NCBI RefSeq assembly: GCF_001700435.1
Contig: NZ_LYPC01000010.1
Location: 221,106 to 285,105, forward strand
Direction: 5' to 3'
From: Paenibacillus pectinilyticus
GTDB taxonomy: Bacteria > Bacillota > Bacilli > Paenibacillales > NBRC-103111
Length of the DNA: 64,000 nucleotides
Made by a program: the position numbers and the translations under genes. The notes under the pieces are model-generated. The model worked only from the letters and a program-made list of their open reading frames with translations. It had not been told where the DNA came from and did not search any database. Positions 53,001 to 60,770 of this stretch are shown here, one piece after another. How positions within the stretch are numbered: the first letter of the stretch is position 1; each line of letters opens with the position of its first letter.

Positions 53001-53650
53001 ATTCCACTAGTTATTTTAATGTTGCAAGCCCATACGCGATTGGCTCCAGTCAGACCCGCTCCCCATTGCAGCGCTTGGTAGTCGATGACAGCATGCCAAT
53101 TATTTATCTGTGTTGAGGTTAAACTGCCATAAATCCATGTCGTAATGTTATTAATGCTGAGTGGCGAGGAGATTTGCCAGTCAAACCAATTGTCATAACC
53201 TCGTTTAGGAACGCTGGTATTATATCTGTTCGTGTACATCCAATCCATAGCACTGATAATATCCGACAGCAAAGCTGCGTTATTTTGAAGCGTTGAACCT
53301 CTTGTCACATAAGCCAGTGTCATCGCTTCTAACCGCTGATAACTCCCTGATACGTGCTCTGATTCCGTTGTTGTTGCCATGTCACTCCACAGGTAGGTTC
53401 TTCCTGCACTCTTATTCATCGTATCCCAGTTCGTCTGAGCAAGAGTCGTAATATTGGTGATCTTGCCACTAATGTCTGGATCAGCTGGATCGTAGGTAGA
53501 ACCTCCAGTAGTAAAATCATAAATTTTCGCTCGTAGTGTGTCATACTCATCTGCCGCATAGGCAGGGTGAATGGGCAGTGCCACTACATTGACAATCATA
53601 GCAAACACTAATATAAGCGCTTTCAAAAAATGAAATCTACCCATTAACAT
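50075..53650 (-). CDS. secreted PL8-family polysaccharide lyase with two C-terminal repeat modules
   Basis: 1191 residues. Signal peptide to about residue 33 (HPAYAA). Residues ~35-800 are a PL8 lyase: alpha/alpha barrel with the catalytic Asn (TGANRVW, about N204), DGSFIQHTAF (about H254) and GGYG (about Y264), DMVRGRNIAR, then the beta-sandwich part (SWFMFDDEIVSLG, DIGYYFP). The arrangement and wording match xanthan/hyaluronan/chondroitin lyases, and bacillar xanthan lyase in particular. Residues ~803-993 and ~1001-1191 are two copies of a 191-residue module, likely carbohydrate-binding. It cleaves uronic-acid polymers by beta-elimination outside the cell; the GH88 enzyme nearby would remove the resulting unsaturated uronate. 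GGAGG before ATG 53650. Confidence 0.88.
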   Translation of the reverse strand: MLMGRFHFLKALILVFAMIVNVVALPIHPAYAADEYDTLRAKIYDFTTGGSTYDPADPDISGKITNITTLAQTNWDTMNKSAGRTYLWSDMATTTESEHVSGSYQRLEAMTLAYVTRGSTLQNNAALLSDIISAMDWMYTNRYNTSVPKRGYDNWFDWQISSPLSINNITTWIYGSLTSTQINNWHAVIDYQALQWGAGLTGANRVWACNIKITSGIIVKNSAKIIEGRDQLSSVFDYVTSGEGMYSDGSFIQHTAFIPYNGGYGINLLDNLTKVMYIVAGSTWDITDPDVNNIYQWIYNAFEPLFVNNSMLDMVRGRNIARFASDDNGSTSMGALGASVVRMALSAPSASDRAAYKSMVKKWMLESTSPTKYSDLVMISSIVQTKQIMSDASVTTRASLTMNKQYPNMARAVHLRPGFTFGISMSSDKIANFESINNENLRGWHTGDGMTYLYNSDLSQYKDSFWPTVNSYRLPGTTVNQNTTAATNVKNPNSWVGGTEISGQYGISGMQYTANGYTLKAKKSWFMFDDEIVSLGAGITSTDNKVAETIVENRKLNGSGNNALTVNGAAKSTALGWSETMTGVNRIHLAGSVAGSDIGYYFPTTTTLKGLRESRTDQWSSINQYYVGTDYTTNHTNNFMNLWFDHGTNPTNGQYSYVLLPGKSSGEVDTYAANPDITVVENSTDAQAVKENTLGILGINFWNDAVKTVSSVTSNKKASVLVRTSENGTEVSVSDPTKANTGTIQLTIAQNLGPVAYKDSRITASTSGGTTTLTVNVSGAGGNSIKVFFATPTAGPITGYTVNENFNEMTPGSLTGQNGWIFNNAGVAENTVVVQPTNSANTEKSLKVTTGSTSGGAEAYRLFNAPQGGYITAEATVTVDDSNWKNALIIADNSLTANNVAAQLVMQSGKIWGYNGSTKTDVLTGITSGQPYRLKVIINTSTKKYDVYVNDTQLATGWNYRFTGVNTLDKFSTSIAGNASSMSVDDVKVSYAPLTLTSLIDENFNTMTLGNLNGQGGWVFDNGGVSGNTGVVQMVSGSATNKAAKLTTTSMSGKAEAYKVFTAPAGSTVIAEATVTADDNNWKNALIVADSSLTSSSIAAHLIMQNGRIWGYNGGTQTNVLTSITNGVPYRLKVVINTATKKFDVYVNGELRGSQWNYRYTGLTKVDMVDASIGGNASSMSVDDVKVSYNP
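50078..50650 (-). repeat. C-terminal module of PL8 lyase, copy 2
   Basis: Encodes the last 191 residues, from DENFNTMTLG to VSYNP. Aligns without gaps to the preceding module; blocks such as NWKNALIVAD, IWGYNG, YRLKV and GNASSMSVDDVKVSY are near-identical. Confidence 0.9.
50672..51244 (-). repeat. C-terminal module of PL8 lyase, copy 1
   Basis: Encodes 191 residues from NENFNEMTPG to VSYAP, separated by a 7-residue linker from the next copy. Intragenic duplication visible at protein and DNA level. Confidence 0.9.
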
Positions 53651-53673
53651 AATTAACCTCCTTCATATTGGAA

Positions 53674-53718
53674 AAATAAGCTTCCTTCCGAACTCATTTT
53701 CAGCAGGAAGGAAGCTCA
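53674..53718 (-). terminator. attenuator/terminator between binding protein and PL8 gene
   Basis: AGCTTCCTTCC ... GGAAGGAAGCT with a 16-base loop, followed by TATTTTT. May reduce transcription of the PL8 gene relative to the upstream binding-protein gene, as PL8 has no separate 28-bp motif. Confidence 0.8.
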
Positions 53719-53761
53719 TAATGTAATGCAAGAAATTTAACTTATTACGTCAATACTTTCA

Positions 53762-55438
53762 TTATTTCGTCAACAACTTATAGTAATCTTTCGTGTAAAT
53801 AACGTCTTTCTTATTATCCGTATAGGCTTTCGTATAGAAGTCATCGACTTTCTTACCGCCGCCTTTTTCCCAAGCATCTTGTGCATCTTTCATCGCTTGT
53901 TCAACGGTATACCCTGATCCACCGACAACAGCTTTTGTATAAATATTGGTTAGTGTATTTTTCAATGTATTCTTAATAACTGTCAGATCATCCGTCAGTG
54001 TAACGGGAAGCACGATCTCGGATGTTGTTGGACGGTCTGGCGTGATATAAGCCGCTCTACCTTGCTTAATCAAGTCAGTATACGCTTTATCAACCGGCTT
54101 CGAAGGATCCAATGTGTTCGTATAATCCACACATTTCCCCATCTCGCCTGTTTGAGACATCATTTGGAAATCGCCATTCCAATTTAATTCTTTCTTGTTT
54201 TTCTCTGCATCAATTGGTTTCGGACAACCGTCTACCATCTTGTAGTTAACGCCTTCAAAGCCATACATCAACGTCTGTTGGACTTCAGGCTTCATTAACC
54301 AATCCACATATTGCACAACGGCTTCTACGTTTTTGGCAGTTGCATTGATAGCGGACGTAAATTGCATTGGTACGGCACCAGCAGGTGAGAATTGACCAAT
54401 TTCAGACTTCGGAAGTGGTAGAATCGCTACTTTGGCATCTGGATTATTTTTGATCAGCGTATTGTAAACTTCGTATCCTTTAGCTCCTTCTAACACATCT
54501 GAACCATAAATGCCAAGCTTGCCGTTTACCCAATCCTGCTGAGCTTTAGCACCATTTTTATCTGTGAACGTATCTTTATCGATAGCGCCAGCATCATATA
54601 GGCTCTTTTTAAATGCTAAATCTGCTTTTGGACGATCCCATGTCCGCACATATTGATCATTGATCAGATGATAGGACGTGATCATCGGCAATGTCTCATC
54701 ACTCGCTTGCCCTAATTGGTACATATAGTCCACATCCCAGAAAGTCGAACCAAGTGTATCCTTCTTGCCATTACCATCAGGGTCCTGCTCTGTGAACGCT
54801 TTCGCAACTTGGAGATACTCTTCTGTTGTTTTTGGCATTGGAAGCTTCAATTTATCCAGCCAGTCCTGACGAATCATCACATAATGGTTAGCTGCAAAAG
54901 GCAGCGTGCGACCAAAGAAATACGTTTTCCCATTAAATCTCGTTAATTTCTGCAGGGACTCATTGCCAGCGATCATCTTTTTGTAAGTGGTGGAATACTT
55001 CGAAATAGCATCATCCAGCGGAATGATTTGCCCTTTGGATGCCAAGTCCTTCATATAAGGATTCGAAAATTCCATGATTAAGTCAGGCGCTTGTCCTGAA
55101 GCGAACAGAACATTCCACTTCTCCGAAGAGTTCGTACGTGGAACAGGGATAAACTCAACTTGCACTGGTGCATTCTCATTAATCCACTTCGTCCAGCGGT
55201 TATTCGTAATTGTACCTTCACCCTCAGGGACATTGTTACGATCATATATGGAAACGGTAATTTTCGGCTTGGGCCCCGCTGGTTTCGCTGTTGCCGCAGC
55301 TGTGCTTGCAGCGCTTGGCGTCGTTGTTGCACTATCCGTCTTGTCTTTATCTGTTCCACATGCCGCAAGCAGCGTCGTGCTTGAGAGTACCAAGGCCAAA
55401 GTAACTGTTGCCGCTTTCATTTTGTTGATTTTTTTCAT
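53762..55438 (-). CDS. ABC sugar importer, lipoprotein solute-binding subunit (LipO-type)
   Basis: 558 residues. Lipobox TTLLAACG, Thr/Ala/Ser linker, then a type-1 extracellular binding domain of the large LplA/LipO class (GKTYFFGRTLPFAANHYVMIR, YGFEGVNYKM, AYITPDRPTT). Binds an oligosaccharide. Ribosome binding site GAGGGGTG. Part of an operon permease-permease-binding protein-PL8; no ATPase gene, so a shared MsmX-like ATPase is expected. Confidence 0.92.
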   Translation of the reverse strand: MKKINKMKAATVTLALVLSSTTLLAACGTDKDKTDSATTTPSAASTAAATAKPAGPKPKITVSIYDRNNVPEGEGTITNNRWTKWINENAPVQVEFIPVPRTNSSEKWNVLFASGQAPDLIMEFSNPYMKDLASKGQIIPLDDAISKYSTTYKKMIAGNESLQKLTRFNGKTYFFGRTLPFAANHYVMIRQDWLDKLKLPMPKTTEEYLQVAKAFTEQDPDGNGKKDTLGSTFWDVDYMYQLGQASDETLPMITSYHLINDQYVRTWDRPKADLAFKKSLYDAGAIDKDTFTDKNGAKAQQDWVNGKLGIYGSDVLEGAKGYEVYNTLIKNNPDAKVAILPLPKSEIGQFSPAGAVPMQFTSAINATAKNVEAVVQYVDWLMKPEVQQTLMYGFEGVNYKMVDGCPKPIDAEKNKKELNWNGDFQMMSQTGEMGKCVDYTNTLDPSKPVDKAYTDLIKQGRAAYITPDRPTTSEIVLPVTLTDDLTVIKNTLKNTLTNIYTKAVVGGSGYTVEQAMKDAQDAWEKGGGKKVDDFYTKAYTDNKKDVIYTKDYYKLLTK

Positions 55439-55561
55439 ATGAATAAGTCACCCCTCATGATTTGTACGTGCATTTTCAAGATAACCCCGATTATTTCATC
55501 ACATTTAAAATTAAGACTACCACGTTTAGCGCTTCGCATCACCCCTTTCAGAGAATTACCA

Positions 55562-56437
55562 TTATCCTTTGACAGCACCGATCATGACACCTTTGACAAA
55601 GAAACGCTGCAGGAACGGATACACAATTAACATAGGCAACGTCATCACGATAACACCTGCCGCTTTAACACCCTCCGGCGTAATGGCTGCTGCTAAATCA
55701 GGCTGCGTCGACGTCAACTCCTGCATCAGCGTCTGATTCTGGATCATCTGCTGTACGAGCACAGCTAAATTCAACTTATTAGAGTCATTGATATAAATAA
55801 GGACATTCATGAAAGCATTCCAATGTGTAACGCCGTAGAACAGCGATAAAGCAGCCAATACAGGTAAGGACAACGGAAGCACGATTTGGATGATCAATCG
55901 CCATTCGGAACAGCCATCGATCCGTGATGCCTCTTCGAGTTCTTCGGGAAGCCCTTCAAAAAAGCTGCGCAATACCAAAAGATTATAGACAGCTATTAAC
56001 CCTGGCAGCCATAAAGCTCCGTAGCTATTAATCAGCCCTAAGCTTTTGAGCAATAAGTAGTTAGGAATTAATCCTGCTGTGAAAATCATGGTGAAAATAA
56101 TCGCGAATGAGTAGACGCTGCGCCCAATAAAATAACGTTTTGACAAAGGGTAAGCGGCAAGTATAGTGAACACCATATTTAAAGATGTACCCACCACCGT
56201 TATAATTACACTATTCGTAAAATCCTGAAAGATTGGACTTTCTTTAAACAGCGCCCTGTAGCCCCCCAAGCTGAAATTAACGGGCCAAAAACTAATCGTT
56301 CCTGACATTAACGCATGCTTATCGCTAAACGAAAGCGCTAGAATATGAATGAGCGGCAGTACACAACTAAGACCAATTAGAAGTAGAAAGATGTAGTTGA
56401 TGATGTAAAATAGTTTCTCTCCTCGTGTATGTTTCAT
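55562..56437 (-). CDS. ABC sugar importer permease (YtcP/LplC-type)
   Basis: 291 residues, six membrane helices, EAA loop EASRIDGCSEWRLIIQIVLPLSLP, and C-terminal GAVKG. GAAGGAG 7 bases before the ATG. Works with the adjacent permease and binding protein to import the lyase products. Confidence 0.93.
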   Translation of the reverse strand: MKHTRGEKLFYIINYIFLLLIGLSCVLPLIHILALSFSDKHALMSGTISFWPVNFSLGGYRALFKESPIFQDFTNSVIITVVGTSLNMVFTILAAYPLSKRYFIGRSVYSFAIIFTMIFTAGLIPNYLLLKSLGLINSYGALWLPGLIAVYNLLVLRSFFEGLPEELEEASRIDGCSEWRLIIQIVLPLSLPVLAALSLFYGVTHWNAFMNVLIYINDSNKLNLAVLVQQMIQNQTLMQELTSTQPDLAAAITPEGVKAAGVIVMTLPMLIVYPFLQRFFVKGVMIGAVKG

Positions 56438-56476
56438 AGGCTTCTCCTTCTTTATAATGTTAGTTCAATTATGCGA

Positions 56477-57463
56477 TTACCATAAACCTTGGCCGAAGCG
56501 ACGTGCGATCCGATTGGCCGAGATAACTAGGAGTAAGCCCACCAAGGATTCGAACAGCCCCATCGCTGTTGCAAGGCTAAAATTGGCTTGCTGGATCCCA
56601 ATTTTGTACATAAACGTACTAATCACTTCTGAGATCTCAGATACCGCATTATTCTGGAGGACATACACTTGATCAAAGCCTAGTTCCATCAGATGCCCGA
56701 TTTTCAAAATCAACATAATTATGATCGTTGGCATAAGGGCCGGTAACGTAATCTTGGTTGTTTGCTGCCATTTATTAGCGCCATCCATACTCGCTGCTTC
56801 ATATAAGCTTTGATCGATAGACGTCAGCGCTGCCAAGTAAATAATCGCGTTCCAACCGGCTTCCTTCCAAACCCCTGAGGCGACAAAGATCGAAACCCAC
56901 GAGAATTCCTTATATAAGAAGGGATAAGACTCTCCAAAAAGCTTTTCAATTACATGATTAAGCGTGCCCGTACTTTGTGAGAAGATAGTAACGACAATAC
57001 CTCCGACGATGACCCAGTTCAGAAAATGCGGCAGGTACACGAGCGTTTGAACGAGTCGTTTGAACTGCATCTTCCTGACTTCATTCAGGAGGAGCGCCAG
57101 GACAATCGGTATCGGGAAGCCGATAATGATACTTAAGCCACTTAGTTTCAAGGTGTTCCAGATGATACTCCTTATTTGTGGGCTCTGGAAAATCATTTTA
57201 AAACTATCCAAGCCGGCCCAAGGACTGCCCCAAACCCCTTTAATGAAGCTGTATTTCTTAAAAGCAATCACGAGCCCCGTCATCGGATAATATTTAAAGA
57301 TTAGGAAGAAGAGGATGACGGGCACAAACATGATGTATAAAGGAATGTTCTGTTTCAGTACGCGTTTGCCATACTTCCTAACTAACCAATTGCTTTTGGT
57401 GCTTACTTTATTCGCCTTCGGATTAACCATCGCTGGTATTGAAGGCTGGTGATCTTGACTCAT
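56477..57463 (-). CDS. ABC sugar importer permease (LplB-type)
   Basis: About 328 residues, hydrophilic tail then six membrane helices; EAA loop EAASMDGANKWQQTTKITLPAL. ATG 57463 has AAGGA 10 bases upstream; a GTG at 57472 is less likely. First gene of the import operon, with the 28-bp motif 61 bases upstream. Confidence 0.93.
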   Translation of the reverse strand: MSQDHQPSIPAMVNPKANKVSTKSNWLVRKYGKRVLKQNIPLYIMFVPVILFFLIFKYYPMTGLVIAFKKYSFIKGVWGSPWAGLDSFKMIFQSPQIRSIIWNTLKLSGLSIIIGFPIPIVLALLLNEVRKMQFKRLVQTLVYLPHFLNWVIVGGIVVTIFSQSTGTLNHVIEKLFGESYPFLYKEFSWVSIFVASGVWKEAGWNAIIYLAALTSIDQSLYEAASMDGANKWQQTTKITLPALMPTIIIMLILKIGHLMELGFDQVYVLQNNAVSEISEVISTFMYKIGIQQANFSLATAMGLFESLVGLLLVISANRIARRFGQGLW

Positions 57464-57523
57464 CGGTGTCACATCCTTGCTCTGTAATTTGAACTCATCG
57501 TACCTGCTCAGCCGTCATCCGTA

Positions 57524-57551
57524 CAATATACATGATTTCGATCAGTTAACA
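57524..57551 (-). promoter_or_regulatory. 28-bp conserved promoter motif, copy 4 (before permease operon)
   Basis: Minus strand: TGTTAActgatCgAAAtcATGTAtATTG. Between it and the GH88 stop (57578-57611) are two further ATATACA blocks that may be half-sites. Confidence 0.8.
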
Positions 57552-57625
57552 GGCTTATGTAGTGCGGATATTCGCTGTCCGATATACACTTTTTCTAGGG
57601 ATATACATGTCATTATGATGATCGA

Positions 57626-58756
57626 TTAGGCTTGTGAAGCCCCTCTTTCCCAGAAAGAGGAATGCCCCTTCAGCTTAGCTAGTGCTTCCATATAGTAATA
57701 GTCGCCGTAAATAAGCGGCTTATTCACATTCTGATTCATGGGAACATTGCCTGTTCCAGCAAGTAGGATCGCTTCTTCCGAATCATCTGCCAGATAGTTC
57801 GTCGTTAAGGACTGCAAGATTGTACAAGCCTGCTCCTTATAAAAGAGTGCCTGATCGCCTTCAAATACCTCGGCTAGATCCAGCAGTCCGCTTGCCGCAA
57901 TCGCTGCGGCACTCGTGTCACGCGATGCCTCCTCGAAGCTCGGCAATCGGAAGTCCCAGTACGGCACCTTATCCTCTGGTAAGTGTGCCAAGAAGAATGC
58001 GGCCGCATGCTCCGCAGCGGCCAGGAGATCGGCACGGCCGGTATGGCGGTAGCTGAGCACCGAGCCATAGATCGCCCATGCCGATCCACGTGCCCATGCG
58101 GATTCTTCCGCATAGCCTTGGCCCCCAAGAGCTCCGACCCGTTCGCCTGTCTCCGGGTCGAAGCAGACCAGATGATACGCGGAGCCATCCGCGCGGATAA
58201 ACTGCTTCGCAGCCATTTCGGCGTGCGCCTCTGCGATATGTTTAAAGCGAGGGTCGCCTGTCTGTTGCGACGCCCAGTAGAGCAGCGGCAAATTCATCAT
58301 GCAATCGATGATCGCCCATCCGATTCGCTCAGGGCTGTTCCATGCCCGGATGAAATTCCCTTTGATATTGAATCGCCCCGCCAAATGGCTGGCAATCTTC
58401 AATGCTCGGCGTTTGGACACCTCGCTTCCTGTCAGGTACCAGTTCGCTATTGAAGTTAGCGTCCACATGAAGCCCATATCATGATCCAGGGGCTCATAGG
58501 CCTCAATCACAGCATCCAGCTTCTCCTCGCAGCTCTCTGCGAGCCGCCGAGCTTGCTCATCCTGCTCCTCTTGATAGACGAGCCATAATAACCCTGGCCA
58601 GAAGCCAGCGGTCCAATAATGCGGCGACATCAACTGAAATTGACCTTCGGTTGAACCGTGTGGAAATCCCGCGCCGACACGTCGGCTCGTTCTTTTTATT
58701 TTATCTACACCATGACCCCATGCATCCTCTATCCACTTCTCTGTGTCCATTGCCAT
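57626..58756 (-). CDS. GH88-family unsaturated glucuronyl hydrolase
   Basis: 376 residues. (alpha/alpha)6-barrel motifs: STEGQFQLMSPHYWTAGFWPG, DHDMGFMW (about D93) and IIDCMMNLPLLYWAS (about D151), the two Asp residues used for hydration of the unsaturated uronate; RGSAWAIYG and YWDFRLP follow. No signal peptide. The enzyme removes the 4,5-unsaturated glucuronic acid created by lyases such as the PL8 enzyme. ATG 58756 chosen for GGGAGTG 8 bases upstream. The 28-bp motif is 59 bases upstream. Confidence 0.93.
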   Translation of the reverse strand: MAMDTEKWIEDAWGHGVDKIKRTSRRVGAGFPHGSTEGQFQLMSPHYWTAGFWPGLLWLVYQEEQDEQARRLAESCEEKLDAVIEAYEPLDHDMGFMWTLTSIANWYLTGSEVSKRRALKIASHLAGRFNIKGNFIRAWNSPERIGWAIIDCMMNLPLLYWASQQTGDPRFKHIAEAHAEMAAKQFIRADGSAYHLVCFDPETGERVGALGGQGYAEESAWARGSAWAIYGSVLSYRHTGRADLLAAAEHAAAFFLAHLPEDKVPYWDFRLPSFEEASRDTSAAAIAASGLLDLAEVFEGDQALFYKEQACTILQSLTTNYLADDSEEAILLAGTGNVPMNQNVNKPLIYGDYYYMEALAKLKGHSSFWERGASQA

Positions 58757-58814
58757 TGCTGTAACACTCCCATCCGTTGAATGCTTCAAGCATATCCACA
58801 TCGCGAGTTCTGCT

Positions 58815-58842
58815 CAATATACATGTTTTTGTTCTGTTAACA
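58815..58842 (-). promoter_or_regulatory. 28-bp conserved promoter motif, copy 5 (before GH88)
   Basis: Minus strand: TGTTAAcagaaCaAAAacATGTAtATTG. Same length and arms as the other four. Confidence 0.8.
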
Positions 58843-58944
58843 AGATTGCAAAATAGCTAGCCAAACAGCAACACAGCACTTAGCAGCATCACTCCGGCAA
58901 CTATTTGATCTTCAGTCAGTACTGACTCCCTTTCGCTCCACGCC

Positions 58945-58977
58945 AAAAAACCAGCATACCCACACAAGGGCTACTGG
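58945..58977 (-). terminator. terminator of the YesM/YesN-type operon
   Basis: CCAGtAgCCC ... GGGtAtgCTGG followed by TTTTTTGG on the minus strand, about 60 bases after the response-regulator stop. Confidence 0.75.
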
Positions 58978-59039
58978 TCTCTAATTTGGATCTACTTCTT
59001 CCCCGCGTTCAATTTCTGCAAAGTTTCCTCAACACTTCA

Positions 59040-60641
59040 TCAGCCCTGAAAGTTTTTCCTATACTCCTGTGGCGATAAACCCGTATATTTCTTGAACATT
59101 TTCGCGAAAAACGAAAAATGTGAATAACCCGCCTGCTCCGCCACATAGCTGATCTTATCGTTCGATTCTGCTAGCAGCTTCTTCGCCTTCTCCATGCGTA
59201 TTTTCAAGCTGTATTCGGAGATCGATAACCCCGTCTCTTTCTTAAATAGTCGAGATAAATAAGCCGGATTCAGATAAACAGAGGCTGCTAACTCCTCTCT
59301 GCTAAGCTCTTCATCCAAATGTTCGTCCATATACTGGCATAACTTCGCCGTAACTGCGGAAACACCTTTCAGATGACTATTCATATAGTCACAGCTGATT
59401 GTCGCGATACGTACTGCCCAGTTCCTGAGTTGATTGAGCGAGCGCGTCGCATTGCCATAATCCTGTAACTCTTGATGAGGGAGCATATCATGAACAGCCA
59501 AACCTTTTTTATGCAAAACATGGTACACCACATGCAGCAATCCATAATAGAACGCTTCCACCGTTTCGGGCCCTATGTCCGCATGCTGCAACCGATCAAT
59601 GTTCTCCTGAATACGGGCAACGAGTTCCGCTTTCTTCCCAGCTTCCAGCAGCACCATCCAGTCTGCAAAAGTCGGCGCTTGCGGCTTATTCACGAGTGGC
59701 TGATCCGTCTCATTTTCCATCAAGACGCAGTTACTCCTCGTCACATTATTTCGTTCGGCTTGAAACAGATCCCCTACCTTCGCCGAAAGCTTGAGAAGCG
59801 GCGTCATTTCCCCCATATAGCAGGACAGACTGCATTGGAAATAGCGATGACAAGCACTAATATACGCTTCACATCGTGCTTTGATATCTGAGAGAGAGGG
59901 CTGATTTCCTTCCACATCATACAGCAGCACTAGCGTAGAGCCATTCTCTTGAATGACACACCCCAGCTGATCCACAACAATGATCTCTGCAGCAGCCTTT
60001 CGAATCGCATATTCCATAATCTCTTCATCTCTTGCGTTCAAAGCTTCTTTCCAATTCTCTACGCTTATTAAAATAGGATAAATCGTACTCGTCATCTGCA
60101 GAGGGATATCATACATCTGGAAATTTCGAGACAGCCGCTCCTCATTCACTGGTATTTTACCTCCAAGAAGCTCCTGCCAAAATTTCTCCACTAATGAAGG
60201 CAACTCGTTAACCCAATGACTATAATACATCTTATACGTTTCATGAAAATCTAACTGCTCCTGATCCTCTTTAATCTTCTCAATAGCATGCTTCACAATA
60301 TCCTGCAACCGATCATGATCCACAGGCTTTAGCACATAATCAAAACTCCCTAATCGCACGGCTTGCTGAGCATATTCAAAATTCGCATGCCCCGTTAAGA
60401 AAATCGTCTCTGTATGCGGTGAATTCGTTCGCACCCATTCTTGCAGCTGTAATCCGTTCGCACCAGGCATTTCAATATCCGAGATCATGATGTCGATACG
60501 ATTCTGCGCCAGAATCAGCTTTGCTTCATTCACATCAAGCGCCTCATAAATCTGTCCAATCGGGAATGGCTCCCAGTCGATTCCGATCGTAATTCCTTTC
60601 ACCGCGATCTTTTCGTCATCCACAACGAGTAAATTAAACAT
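59040..60641 (-). CDS. YesN-type AraC-family response regulator
   Basis: 533 residues. N-terminal receiver (1-120) with LVVDDEKIAVKG and the phospho-Asp in IDIMISDIEMPGANG, Lys switch VLKPVDHD. Central ~300 residues of YesN-type linker, and a C-terminal AraC double helix-turn-helix (LSREELAASVYLNPAYLSRLF; ISYVAEQAGYSHFSFFAKMFKK). Partner of the YesM-type kinase just upstream. Such pairs typically sense sugars outside and turn on polysaccharide-utilisation genes. Confidence 0.93.
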   Translation of the reverse strand: MFNLLVVDDEKIAVKGITIGIDWEPFPIGQIYEALDVNEAKLILAQNRIDIMISDIEMPGANGLQLQEWVRTNSPHTETIFLTGHANFEYAQQAVRLGSFDYVLKPVDHDRLQDIVKHAIEKIKEDQEQLDFHETYKMYYSHWVNELPSLVEKFWQELLGGKIPVNEERLSRNFQMYDIPLQMTSTIYPILISVENWKEALNARDEEIMEYAIRKAAAEIIVVDQLGCVIQENGSTLVLLYDVEGNQPSLSDIKARCEAYISACHRYFQCSLSCYMGEMTPLLKLSAKVGDLFQAERNNVTRSNCVLMENETDQPLVNKPQAPTFADWMVLLEAGKKAELVARIQENIDRLQHADIGPETVEAFYYGLLHVVYHVLHKKGLAVHDMLPHQELQDYGNATRSLNQLRNWAVRIATISCDYMNSHLKGVSAVTAKLCQYMDEHLDEELSREELAASVYLNPAYLSRLFKKETGLSISEYSLKIRMEKAKKLLAESNDKISYVAEQAGYSHFSFFAKMFKKYTGLSPQEYRKNFQG

Positions 60642-60672
60642 CCGTATCCACCCTTCCCCAATTTAGCGTTCC

Positions 60673-60770
60673 ATTTCCGTCCCTTCCACATCTGTATCCG
60701 TCTTTACCCGTTTAATTTTCTATTTCGTCCCTTCCACGTCTAACCTTCCGTTTTCGTCCCTTCCACATTC
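60673..60770. repeat. triplicated 3'-end repeat between the kinase and regulator genes
   Basis: The plus-strand sequence TTTC(C)GTCCCTTCCAC(A/G)T(C/T) occurs at about 60675, 60724 and 60752. The last copy is inside the kinase gene's 3' end (encodes NVEGT), the other two lie behind its stop. On the minus strand it reads GTGGAAGGGACG. Looks like repeated duplication of a coding end. Confidence 0.7.

Noticed and set aside
53612..53626. CcpA cre-like sequence (TGAAAGCGCTTATA on the minus strand)
   Set aside because: Lies within the signal-peptide codons of the PL8 gene, with a mismatch at a conserved cre base; coding constraint explains it as well.
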